A stretch of 47,950 nt of DNA from DAIOFH01 sp036745875 (GTDB lineage Bacteria; Planctomycetota; SZUA-567), in the NCBI GenBank assembly GCA_036745875.1, contig DAIOFH010000008.1:1-47950 (forward strand), in the 5' to 3' direction. Shown one piece after another: positions 1 to 6,927 of the stretch. Positions within the stretch are counted from its first letter, which is position 1, and each line of letters begins with the position of its first letter. The translations under genes and the position numbers were made by a program. The notes beneath the pieces are model-generated. The model was given only the letters and a program-made list of their open reading frames with translations, had not been told where the DNA came from and did no database searches.

Positions 1-48
1 AGGCGGACAAGGGTGATGGGGAGGGAGGGTATTTTCAAACGCAACAGA

Positions 49-78
49 AAGGAGGAGACCGACACCGGCCCCCTCCTT
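49..78 (-). terminator. possible terminator after the alcohol dehydrogenase gene
   Basis: The arms AAGGAGG (49-55) and CCTCCTT (72-78) are complementary, with an inner CCG/CGG pair around an ACAC loop. On the minus strand the hairpin lies 30 bases beyond the stop codon at 109 and is followed by a short T-rich stretch (TTTCTGTT). The tail is weak. The rest of bases 1-108 shows no gene. Confidence 0.4.
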
Positions 79-108
79 ATTTAATAGAGCATAAGCATGC
101 AGCGGGAC

Positions 109-1146
109 TCAGGGATTGACGATAACCTTGAGGCCTTCGCGGGATTCGTGGTAGTTGAATGCTTCCTGGATCTTGTCGAGCGGGAAGGTTTTGGAGACAT
201 AGTTCTGGGCGCTGACAAATCCGCCGGCGATGAGGTCGACGGCGAGCTTGTGGTGGCGCGGCAGGGAGCCGTGGCTGCCCATTACAAAACATTCCTTGTA
301 ATGGATGAGGTTGGAGTCGATCTGGAGTTCCGGCTGGTTCTTGAGGCCGCCGAAGAGGTTGACATAGCCGCGGTGGCCGACCATCTTGATGGCGTCGACG
401 TGCGACTGCACGGAACCGGCTGTCGTTACGACGCAGTCGACGCCGTCGCCGTCCGTTTCCTTCATGACCACGTCCACGAGGTTTTCCGTCTCCGTGGCTA
501 TGAAACGCGCCGTCGGCAGGAAGGGCTTCGCCATCTCCAGGCGTTTCTGCGAGCGCTGTGCGGCGTAAACACGGCGCGTGCCGTAGACCTTGGACAATTC
601 AAGCATCATGCAGCCGATGGGGCCGAGGCCAATGACGCAGAGGGATTTTCCGAGGGAGAAATTGGCGAGTTCGAGGCCGTTGATGGCGCAGGCGAGGGGC
701 TCCGCTATAGCGGCCTGGTCGTAGGTCATGGAATCCGGAATCTTGGTCACGGGACCGTAATTGAGGATTGTTTCGTTCAGGAGCATGATTTCCTGGAAGC
801 CGCCCGCGAACTGGTAGCCGATGGCGTAGTTGATTTTGCAGTTGGTGCCCATGCCGTTCTGGCACCAGTAGCACTTGCCGCAGGGAACGTCGGCGCCCAG
901 GGCGACACGGTCGCCGACCTTGACCTTGTCGACGTTTTTGCCGACGGCAATGATTTCGCCGGCTATCTCGTGGCCCATGATGGCGGGAAAACCGACGCGG
1001 TCATTGCCATAGTGATAGATGCGTATATCCGAGCCGCAAACCGCGCAGGCCTTAACCCGAAGAAGCGCGTCGTTGTCGCCGCACTTGGGTTCCGGAATGT
1101 CTTTGACGACGATCTTGTCGAGTGCTTCCAATACAGCAGCTTTCAT
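109..1146 (-). CDS. zinc-dependent medium-chain alcohol/polyol dehydrogenase
   Basis: A 345-residue enzyme of the medium-chain dehydrogenase family, of the sorbitol/threonine dehydrogenase type: NAD(P)-linked oxidation of an alcohol or polyol in the cytoplasm. Visible ligands are the catalytic zinc set C37, H59 and E60 (GHE), the structural zinc cysteines C89, C92, C95 and C103 (pattern C-x2-C-x2-C-x7-C), and a Rossmann glycine motif GLGPIGCMML near residue 173. The start has a good ribosome site (AGGAGA, 6 bases before ATG). It stands alone after a terminator, so the substrate cannot be inferred from neighbours. The length is normal for the family. The family is certain; the substrate is not. 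Confidence 0.9.
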   Translation of the reverse strand: MKAAVLEALDKIVVKDIPEPKCGDNDALLRVKACAVCGSDIRIYHYGNDRVGFPAIMGHEIAGEIIAVGKNVDKVKVGDRVALGADVPCGKCYWCQNGMGTNCKINYAIGYQFAGGFQEIMLLNETILNYGPVTKIPDSMTYDQAAIAEPLACAINGLELANFSLGKSLCVIGLGPIGCMMLELSKVYGTRRVYAAQRSQKRLEMAKPFLPTARFIATETENLVDVVMKETDGDGVDCVVTTAGSVQSHVDAIKMVGHRGYVNLFGGLKNQPELQIDSNLIHYKECFVMGSHGSLPRHHKLAVDLIAGGFVSAQNYVSKTFPLDKIQEAFNYHESREGLKVIVNP

Positions 1147-1200
1147 GTTCTCTCTCCTATGGGCATAACGGCAATTTCAAACGGTTCCCGTATGTGTAAA

Positions 1201-1230
1201 CGGGGGAGACGACCAAATGCGTCTCCCCCG
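1201..1230 (-). terminator. terminator of the small basic protein gene
   Basis: Perfect 10-bp inverted repeat CGGGGGAGAC / GTCTCCCCCG with a 10-base loop. On the minus strand it follows the stop codon at 1263 by about 30 bases and is followed by TTTACA. It separates this gene from the downstream alcohol dehydrogenase gene. Confidence 0.65.
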
Positions 1231-1262
1231 AGTATATTTAGCTTTTTTGTTGCACGCAACTG

Positions 1263-1430
1263 TTACGCGCGCTTCCTGGCCCTGAGGGCGGCGGTGCGGC
1301 GGTGGGGATGTGTTTTTGAAACGCGTTTGACCGAACGTTTCGCAGCTTTCTTGGCGGCGTTTTTGCGACGTACTTTGCGTCTTTCCTTGTGCAGCGCTTC
1401 GCGTTCCGCCTTCTTGGTATTCTTGGGCAT
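1263..1430 (-). CDS. very basic 55-residue protein, function unknown
   Basis: The reading frame is open further upstream, but the ATG at 1430 has a clear ribosome site (AAGGA, 8 bases upstream), and from there the protein begins MPKNTKKAERE. Of 55 residues 24 are Lys or Arg (12 each) with only three acidic residues, giving a net charge near +21. There is no Cys, and the middle contains runs such as KKAAKR. Such composition is typical of nucleic-acid-binding proteins, for example small ribosome-associated or histone-H1-like proteins, but I recognise no family. The gene has its own terminator downstream and no closely spaced partner, so it looks like a single transcription unit. That it is a real gene is well supported; its role is open. 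Confidence 0.7.
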   Translation of the reverse strand: MPKNTKKAEREALHKERRKVRRKNAAKKAAKRSVKRVSKTHPHRRTAALRARKRA

Positions 1431-1594
1431 TGTAGTAATCCTTGTCAACAAAACAATATGCGTTTTAAATAATAGTTGGGTCTTCCTTGGCGTTTTTCGG
1501 CATATCCCGATAATGCCGTAAGCCGCAACAAGAAAACAGCCATCACTCAAAAAGCGCTAGTAACGCAAAAAGTTGTTCGAATCGTAAAAAACCA

Positions 1595-1619
1595 TGAAGC
1601 CGACAGCGAGTCGGCTTCA
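1595..1619 (-). terminator. terminator of the accA-DUF805 unit
   Basis: Perfect 10-bp stem TGAAGCCGAC / GTCGGCTTCA with a 5-base loop. On the minus strand it is followed by TGG and then a run of six T. It lies about 80 bases after the DUF805 stop codon. Confidence 0.8.
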
Positions 1620-1697
1620 GCATAATCAGGAGATACTACTATACAGAAGAGAGATAAACCTGTCAACAGGAATTTGCCGCATTTACTCGTAAACGGC

Positions 1698-2072
1698 CTA
1701 CTGGTATCCCTGCTGCTGGTAATATTGCATTTCAATCGGGTTTGCGCCGTACTGATTCGCGCCCGGCTGGCTGTCCAGAAGGGTGAAAATAAAATACACG
1801 ATGCCGGCGAGCGGAATAAACGCCAGTATCACCCACAACCCGCTTCTACCGATGTCGTGCATGCGCCGGACGGAAATGGCGAGGCTCGGCAAAACACTCG
1901 CCAGAATAAACAGCAGGCTGATAATAGGAACGCCTATCGTCATCATTTCAAGCATGGCGATGACGAAAAAGACGATAATGTTGAACAATACGGCAGTCCA
2001 ATAATCAAAACGCCTGGACCTTCCCGAAAAATCGACAAAACCCTTCCAATACCGTTTGTACGCTTCGATCAT
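1698..2072 (-). CDS. DUF805 family inner-membrane protein
   Basis: A 124-residue protein with the DUF805 pattern: an N-terminal W-x-G-F-x-D-F-S-G-R-S-R-R segment, three or four hydrophobic segments (about residues 28-45, 47-65, 78-98), and the family motif RRMHDIGRSG between the second and third. The C-terminal tail is rich in Gln, Asn and Tyr. DUF805 proteins are small integral inner-membrane proteins without a proven biochemical role. The ATG at 2072 is 10 bases after the accA stop codon, and its purine-rich ribosome site (GGGGGGAAACG) overlaps that stop, so the two genes are very likely co-transcribed and translationally coupled. The hairpin at 1595-1619 closes the unit. Confidence 0.9.
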   Translation of the reverse strand: MIEAYKRYWKGFVDFSGRSRRFDYWTAVLFNIIVFFVIAMLEMMTIGVPIISLLFILASVLPSLAISVRRMHDIGRSGLWVILAFIPLAGIVYFIFTLLDSQPGANQYGANPIEMQYYQQQGYQ

Positions 2073-2082
2073 CGTTTCCCCC

Positions 2083-3192
2083 CTACCCTTCCATTTCCTG
2101 TTCCACGCTTAATTCCCCGGCGACTCCCACCGGCCCGGATTCCGCCTCGTCGCCGTTGCCTTCATCTTCCGCCTCGGCCGGTTTTTCGTCAGGCTTTTCC
2201 TCCGGCATCAGGTCGGCGAATGTTTTTCCTTCCAGAAAATCGCCATACTGGCGGAATTTCTGGTAGCGCTGCTCCAGCAGCTGGTCGATTGGGGATTTGG
2301 CCAGCCTGTCGAGGTTCGCCTTGATGGCGTTTTTGAGAATGTCGCCCATCTGGCGAAGATCGCGGTGCGCTCCGCCCAGGGGTTCCTCGACGACTTGGTC
2401 GATAAGCTTGAATTTCATCAGGTCCCGGCTGGTGAGCTTGAGCTCTTCCGCCGCTTCCGCCTTCATGTTGCCGTCGCGCCAGAGAATGGACGCGCAGCCT
2501 TCAGGGCTGATGACGGAATAATAGGCATACCTAAGCATCATGATCTGGTCGCCGACGCCAAGTCCCAGCGCCCCGCCCGATCCGCCTTCGCCGATAATGA
2601 CGCAGACGACGGGGACCCTGAGCCTGCTCATCTCGCGCAGGTTTTCGGCAATCGCCACGGCGACGCCGCGCTCTTCCGAACCGATGCCGGGGAAAGCGCC
2701 CTTGGTATCGATGAAGGTCACCACCGGCAGTTTGTACTTTTCCGCCATTCTCATGGTCCGGAGCGCCTTGCGGTAGCCTTCCGGATGGGGGCAGCCGGCG
2801 TTGGACAGGTGGCGTTCGTTGACGTCGCGGCCGCGATGCTGGCCGATAAGCATGACCCGGTGTTCGCCAAGGGTGGCCAGGCCGGTGACGATGGCAAGGT
2901 CGTCCCTGAACATCCGGTCGCCGTGCAATTCCTCGAAGGAATCGAAAACAAGGGAAATATAATCCCGCGTCTGCGGCCTGCCGGGATGGCGGGCGACCTG
3001 GACGATCTGCCATGCCTTCAGGTTATCGTAGAGTTGGCGCTCGACCTGCGCGTACTGGGCCTGCATTGGCTCAAGAAGCGCTTTCAACTCCGGCGACTCC
3101 GCCGAGTTGGCCATCATCTCCTCGATGCGGCGCTTCAGCTCGCGAAGCGGCGCCTCGAAAGGCAGGAGTTCCTGGTTATTGTCGCTGGACAT
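2083..3192 (-). CDS. accA: acetyl-CoA carboxylase carboxyltransferase subunit alpha
   Basis: The 369-residue alpha subunit of the carboxyltransferase half of acetyl-CoA carboxylase, which with AccD moves the carboxyl group from biotin-AccB to acetyl-CoA in fatty-acid synthesis. The first 320 residues align with the usual family pattern: HPGRPQTRDYI near 68, ELHGDRMFRDD near 88, the glycine-rich oxyanion region GEGGSGGALGLGVGD near 203, and SPEGCASILW near 230. Beyond that is an acidic Pro/Glu/Ala tail of about 45 residues not found in the typical 319-residue enzyme. accD is not nearby. No clear ribosome site precedes the ATG. It lies 67 bases downstream of purQ across an AT-rich gap that could hold a promoter, though I cannot place one. 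Confidence 0.95.
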   Translation of the reverse strand: MSSDNNQELLPFEAPLRELKRRIEEMMANSAESPELKALLEPMQAQYAQVERQLYDNLKAWQIVQVARHPGRPQTRDYISLVFDSFEELHGDRMFRDDLAIVTGLATLGEHRVMLIGQHRGRDVNERHLSNAGCPHPEGYRKALRTMRMAEKYKLPVVTFIDTKGAFPGIGSEERGVAVAIAENLREMSRLRVPVVCVIIGEGGSGGALGLGVGDQIMMLRYAYYSVISPEGCASILWRDGNMKAEAAEELKLTSRDLMKFKLIDQVVEEPLGGAHRDLRQMGDILKNAIKANLDRLAKSPIDQLLEQRYQKFRQYGDFLEGKTFADLMPEEKPDEKPAEAEDEGNGDEAESGPVGVAGELSVEQEMEG

Positions 3193-3259
3193 GCGTACTG
3201 GTATACCTTTTCTAAATCAATAACAATCGATTATTCATTATCAATCATTGATCGTAATT

Positions 3260-4060
3260 TTAGTCCTTCTTGAAATAATTCACGGCCCGGCGGAATATGC
3301 GCAGGCCTTCGCCTTCCCCGTTGCCGGGGCCGGCGTCCTCGTTCCTGGTCCAGCGAGGATGCTGGAAAAACGATACATAGCGCTCGGGGTGCGGCATCAG
3401 GCCGAAAACCCTGCCGGATTTATCGCAGATGCCGGCGATGTTGTCAACAGAGCCGTTGGGATCTTCGGGATAACAGGGACGTTCGCCGCGGGTACTGGCG
3501 TAGCGGTAGGCGATCTGGCCGTTTTCGATAAGGTCGCGGATGACCTTGGCGTTCCTGGCTGCGAGTTTGCCTTCGCCGTGGGCGACCGGCATTTCGATTT
3601 CCTCGTCGGGTTCGACAAACACGCACACCGAGTTGTGCGGAGCGCGCAGACGCACCCAGCGCGCCTCGAACTTGCCGGAATCGTTGTGGGTCAGGGTGAT
3701 CGAACGGTCGGAAGGCCCGAGGAAGCGGGCGTCGGGGAGAAGCCCCGTTTTGATGAGTACCTGGAAGCCGTTACAGATCCCGATCACCAAACCGCCGTTG
3801 TGGATGAAGTTCTGGATGTGTTCGCGCATCGAGTGCATGAGCTCCACAGCCAGGATCTTCCCCGCCGCGATATCGTCGCCGTAGGTGAACCCGCCGGGAA
3901 GGGCGAGTATCTGGCAGTTGGAGAACGGCGCTTCCGAGGCGGAAAGCCAGTTTATGTGTGCAAGCTGTACCGATGCTCCTGCCGTTTCGAATGCGTGTTT
4001 TGTTTCCATGTCGCAGTTGGTGCCGGCGGTCCGGAGTACCAGTGCCCTTGGCGTAGCCAT
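3260..4060 (-). CDS. purQ: phosphoribosylformylglycinamidine synthase, glutamine amidotransferase subunit
   Basis: A 266-residue class-I glutamine amidotransferase that supplies ammonia to PurL for the fourth step of de novo purine synthesis. The nucleophile elbow GICNGFQ places the catalytic Cys at 96, and MPHPERY gives the His224/Glu226 pair. LALPGGFTYGDD near 52-63 is typical of PurQ. It is somewhat longer than the ~227-residue Bacillus type, with insertions in the second half. The start is good (AAGGA, 8 bases before ATG). Neither purL nor purS is in the window; purB lies on the same strand 3 kb upstream but is separated from it by other genes. Confidence 0.93.
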   Translation of the reverse strand: MATPRALVLRTAGTNCDMETKHAFETAGASVQLAHINWLSASEAPFSNCQILALPGGFTYGDDIAAGKILAVELMHSMREHIQNFIHNGGLVIGICNGFQVLIKTGLLPDARFLGPSDRSITLTHNDSGKFEARWVRLRAPHNSVCVFVEPDEEIEMPVAHGEGKLAARNAKVIRDLIENGQIAYRYASTRGERPCYPEDPNGSVDNIAGICDKSGRVFGLMPHPERYVSFFQHPRWTRNEDAGPGNGEGEGLRIFRRAVNYFKKD

Positions 4061-4171
4061 GTACTGTTTCCTTCTTCTGTTGACGCATTTTTAAGAATCA
4101 GCGCGATCGCCTTGCGCGCCATAAATCAAACGCGCGCATAAGAAAGACCGTCACGATACTTTATAACGCGC

Positions 4172-5029
4172 TTAACGTGATGAAAAAAATATGTCCGACT
4201 TCATGAATTCGGCTGTCGAACGTCTGGCGATCAAATCCATTTCGTTCCAGCCGAGGCCGAGAAGTTCCCACACGCCCCGGCTCAACCGGGGAATCTTGTT
4301 GTCGCCGCCCGATCCCATCAGGAGGGCCCGCGCGGTAATATCCGCCGCATTGGTGATCGCGGCCAGCAGGATAGTCCGAGGCTCCGCCTCCATGGCCAGC
4401 GGCTCGTGATGGTGGCGAATCACCTCGACCAAACTTTCCGGAAGGTTCCAGCGCTCGACCAAAGCGCCTCCGAGAATGGCATGGTCGTATTCCAGCAGCT
4501 GATGTTCGGCATTGAAGAACAACTGCCCCTTGTCAATTGCGAGCCGCATCACCTGCCCGAGGTCGGCGCGGCTTTTCTGCGCCATGACGTATTTCCCGAG
4601 GTCGTGCAAGAGTCCGCAGATAAAGGCGTCCTCCTCGAGGCGGGGATCGACTTTTTTGGCGATCTGGCCAGCGGTGAATGCGACGCCGATGCAATGTCTC
4701 CAGAACGCCTTCAAATCGAAACCGACATTCTCTCCGGTTTGGCTGAAATTATCAAAGATAAAAGCCGACAGGGCCAGATTTCTCACCTGGTTGAAGCCAA
4801 GGATGACAACCGCATTTGTAATGGACGCGATCCGGCGTGAAAACCCGTAGTACGATGAGTTGACGATGCGGAGTATTTTTGCCGACAGCGCCGCATCGCT
4901 TGAAAGTGTGTCGTTTATGTCGTTTGCCGTCGTCTTCGGGTTGGCGATAAGCTGGGTTAGCTTCGCCACCACGTCCGGCAACGTCGGCATATCGGATAAA
5001 TCGTCGAGTATTTCCTCAAGGCTAGCCAC
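4172..5029 (-). CDS. HDOD-domain signalling protein
   Basis: About 285 residues covering one HDOD domain, a catalytically degenerate relative of HD phosphohydrolases found in bacterial signalling proteins. Typical pieces are DMPTLPDVVAKL near the N-terminus, SSDAALSAKILRIVNSSYYG, and FICGLLHDLGKYV followed by YDHAILGGALVERWNLP. I place the start at the GTG at 5029, because a strong ribosome site (AAGGAGG) lies 9 bases upstream and the protein then begins directly with the conserved ASLEEIL segment. An ATG at 5062 in the same frame would add 11 residues. The start lies inside the end of the upstream gene (stop at 5022), so the two are translationally coupled. Confidence 0.88.
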   Translation of the reverse strand: MASLEEILDDLSDMPTLPDVVAKLTQLIANPKTTANDINDTLSSDAALSAKILRIVNSSYYGFSRRIASITNAVVILGFNQVRNLALSAFIFDNFSQTGENVGFDLKAFWRHCIGVAFTAGQIAKKVDPRLEEDAFICGLLHDLGKYVMAQKSRADLGQVMRLAIDKGQLFFNAEHQLLEYDHAILGGALVERWNLPESLVEVIRHHHEPLAMEAEPRTILLAAITNAADITARALLMGSGGDNKIPRLSRGVWELLGLGWNEMDLIARRSTAEFMKSDIFFSSR

Positions 5030-5483
5030 CGACCCATCCCTCCTTGGCGCTCTTGATGGCAAGCCGACACAGCTCCCGCATCAGTTCATCATCCCTGTAT
5101 TCGCTGAACATGACGGCTACGCGCAGCAGGCGCTGTTGCGTAAGCGTCGTTTCCGAAGCGGCCTTTTTCTTTTCCGTCCCCCGGGACGTCGTTTTGCGCC
5201 TGGAAGTGGTTGCCGTACCATCCAGATCACGCGGCATAAACCTGGTCCGGGAACTGATCCGCCTCTCCGGCGGACGCTCTTCGTCAACTTCGGCAATCAG
5301 GTCGGCGAGGCCGGCGCTCTCCTCCGTGACAGCGATTGTAACGATATTAGCTTTACGCAACTTTCTCCGTACCGCAGCGGAAAGAACGGTTCCGCTGGCG
5401 ACTACTATCGATCCATCAACCGCCTTGACGTCGTCCTTCACAATAACGCCGTCTTGGAGCTCGGTCAGCCTTTTCCTGTTCAT
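5022..5483 (-). CDS. small protein resembling the segment N-terminal to HD-GYP domains
   Basis: A 153-residue protein. Residues 1-60 (KRLTELQDGVIVKDDV, VDGSIVVASGTVLS, LRKANIVTIAV) follow the 'G-x-x-L-x-x-D-V ... G-x-x-L-x-x-G-x-x-L-t ... L-x-x-x-x-I-x-x-V-x-V' pattern that in many proteins precedes an HD-GYP or similar signalling domain. Here no HD domain follows in the same chain. There is a linker rich in Arg, Lys, Ser and Thr (about 70-115) and a short helical end. The next gene, overlapping by a few bases, encodes an HDOD domain, so the pair looks like a split version of one signalling protein. The function is inferred from that similarity only. No strong ribosome site is seen. Confidence 0.72.
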   Translation of the reverse strand: MNRKRLTELQDGVIVKDDVKAVDGSIVVASGTVLSAAVRRKLRKANIVTIAVTEESAGLADLIAEVDEERPPERRISSRTRFMPRDLDGTATTSRRKTTSRGTEKKKAASETTLTQQRLLRVAVMFSEYRDDELMRELCRLAIKSAKEGWVGG

Positions 5484-5503
5484 ACAGCAACTTTCATCTT
5501 TTA

Positions 5504-5565
5504 ACCACAGAGAACACAGAGTTCACAGAGAACGGCCTAATCAATTTTGCTGTGCTCTCCGTGGT
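5504..5565. repeat. CACAGAG-type palindromic intergenic repeat, copy 1
   Basis: The left arm ACCACAGAGAACACAG (5504-5519) continues with further CACAGAG-like units to about 5531, and pairs with the right arm CTGTGCTCTCCGTGGT (5550-5565) with two mismatches in 16. It lies between the M42 peptidase gene and the 153-residue gene. Related palindromes lie at 19095-19171 and 38098-38170. Confidence 0.75.
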
Positions 5566-5583
5566 GAATTATTCGCCTTTCAT

Positions 5584-6645
5584 TCAGGGGATCAATTTTT
5601 CCGTTCCCTTGAGACGGGTCAGGAAGCGCGCGATCAGCTTGGCCGAATTGTCCACGTCCTTGGACGACACCATCTCCACCGGGGAGTGCATATAACGGCA
5701 GGGAACGGAGACAAGACCGGCTGCCACGCCGGAGCGAGTCAGTTGGATGGCGTTGGCGTCGGTGCCGGAGCCCCTGGCGATCGGCTGCATCTGGGTTTTG
5801 ATCCTCGCCTCCTTCGCTGCCGAAATGAGGCGGTCGGTGACGATGGGGTTGAAGTTGGGGCCGCGATGCAGGATGGGGCCGCCGCCGAGGGTGGCTTCGC
5901 CGACCATCTTCGGGTTGCAATTGGGGAAATCGGTGGAAAAGCCGACGTCGACGGCGATGCCGATCTGCGGGTCGATGTCATAGGCGGCGGTATGTGCGCC
6001 CCTGAGGCCGATTTCCTCCTGGACGGAACTGACCATGTGGACCGCCACGTTCAGTTTTTCCTTGGAGACCAGACGAAGCGCTTCGGCCACGACGAAAACG
6101 CCGATGCGGTCGTCAAGGCCGCGCGCGACGATGCGGTTGTTCGGGAGTTCGAGACAATCCCGGTCGATGGTGGCGACGTCCCCGAGCTCGACCATTTCTT
6201 CCGCTTCGGCCTTGTCCTTTGCGCCGATGTCGATCCAGAGGTCATGCACCTTTGAGACGGCCGCTTCGCGTTCCTTGGCGTCCATGAGGTGGATCGGCTT
6301 GACGCCGATCACGCCGGGTACGGGGCCTTTGGCGGTATGGATGATGATGCGCTCGCCCTGCAGGAGCGGGACGTACACGCCGCCCACGGACGATACGTAG
6401 AGATAGCCCTTGTCGTCTATGTACATGACCATGAGGCCGATTTCATCGCAGTGACCGGAAAGCATCACGCGGAACTTCGCCTTGGCGTTGACGACGGCGT
6501 GCAGGTTGCCGTGCACATCGCGGCGAATCTCGTCAGCGTACGGCTTCAAATACTTGGCGACGACCGCCTGGCCGGGCTGTTCATAACCGGAGGGAGTGGG
6601 TGAGGCAAGAAGATCCTTGAGAAAAGTGCGCGCTGCTGAGTCCAT
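5584..6645 (-). CDS. M42 family metallo-aminopeptidase
   Basis: A 353-residue di-metal aminopeptidase of the M42 group (glutamyl/deblocking aminopeptidase or TET type), which removes N-terminal residues from peptides in the cytoplasm. Metal-site motifs are SGHCDEIG (H65, D67), ARGLDDRIG, SVQEEIGLRGA with the catalytic Glu pair, AVDVGFSTD and the C-terminal MHSPVE. The length is normal. The ribosome site AAAGGA lies 7 bases before the ATG, and a candidate promoter lies about 60 bases upstream (6704-6732). The gene is followed by a palindromic repeat, so it may form its own unit. Confidence 0.93.
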   Translation of the reverse strand: MDSAARTFLKDLLASPTPSGYEQPGQAVVAKYLKPYADEIRRDVHGNLHAVVNAKAKFRVMLSGHCDEIGLMVMYIDDKGYLYVSSVGGVYVPLLQGERIIIHTAKGPVPGVIGVKPIHLMDAKEREAAVSKVHDLWIDIGAKDKAEAEEMVELGDVATIDRDCLELPNNRIVARGLDDRIGVFVVAEALRLVSKEKLNVAVHMVSSVQEEIGLRGAHTAAYDIDPQIGIAVDVGFSTDFPNCNPKMVGEATLGGGPILHRGPNFNPIVTDRLISAAKEARIKTQMQPIARGSGTDANAIQLTRSGVAAGLVSVPCRYMHSPVEMVSSKDVDNSAKLIARFLTRLKGTEKLIP

Positions 6646-6703
6646 GCTTTTTTCCTTTATGTAAAAAACAATCCCCTACAGGTACTGTATCCTGAGTTAA
6701 GCG

Positions 6704-6733
6704 ATTATACCAAATACATGCAAAGATTGACAG
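6704..6733 (-). promoter_or_regulatory. candidate sigma-70 promoter of the M42 peptidase gene
   Basis: On the minus strand there is a perfect -10 box TATAAT (bases 6709 down to 6704) preceded by TGG, an extended -10. Eighteen bases further upstream is CTGTCA, which matches four of six consensus -35 positions. The predicted transcript would start about 55 bases before the ATG at 6645. Confidence 0.5.
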
Positions 6734-6828
6734 TTGACAATGGCTTGCGATTGATAAATGCTATTACTCGGCCATGGCCGGTCGTCAATGGCTTATACCG
6801 ATTCCATTTGAGATTTTCCGTTCCTGCT

Positions 6829-6920
6829 TACCGATTTCAGTGTGATATCCTCGTACTGTAACTCACGTTGAACGGGGAACCACAAAGGTGCTAAACGGAG
6901 ATTCTCAACTGAAATCGGTA
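6829..6920. repeat. 92-bp element with 13-bp terminal inverted repeats
   Basis: TACCGATTTCAGT (6829-6841) and ACTGAAATCGGTA (6908-6920) are perfect inverted copies around 66 bases without a gene. Both outer ends are TA, the target used by IS630/Tc1-like elements, so this could be a tiny non-autonomous element. It could equally be a transcription structure just beyond the purB stop codon. No second copy is seen in the window. Confidence 0.45.
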
Positions 6921-6927
6921 TTATCGG

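Noticed and set aside
97..1521. A 474-codon plus-strand open frame
   Set aside because: It is the antisense of the alcohol dehydrogenase and small basic genes; the minus strand has clear family motifs and ribosome sites, the plus strand none.
6727..6750. TTGACAGTTGACA on the plus strand as a promoter
   Set aside because: No -10 box at 16-18 bases and no plus-strand gene downstream; purB lies on the other strand. The minus-strand reading with TATAAT fits the M42 gene better.
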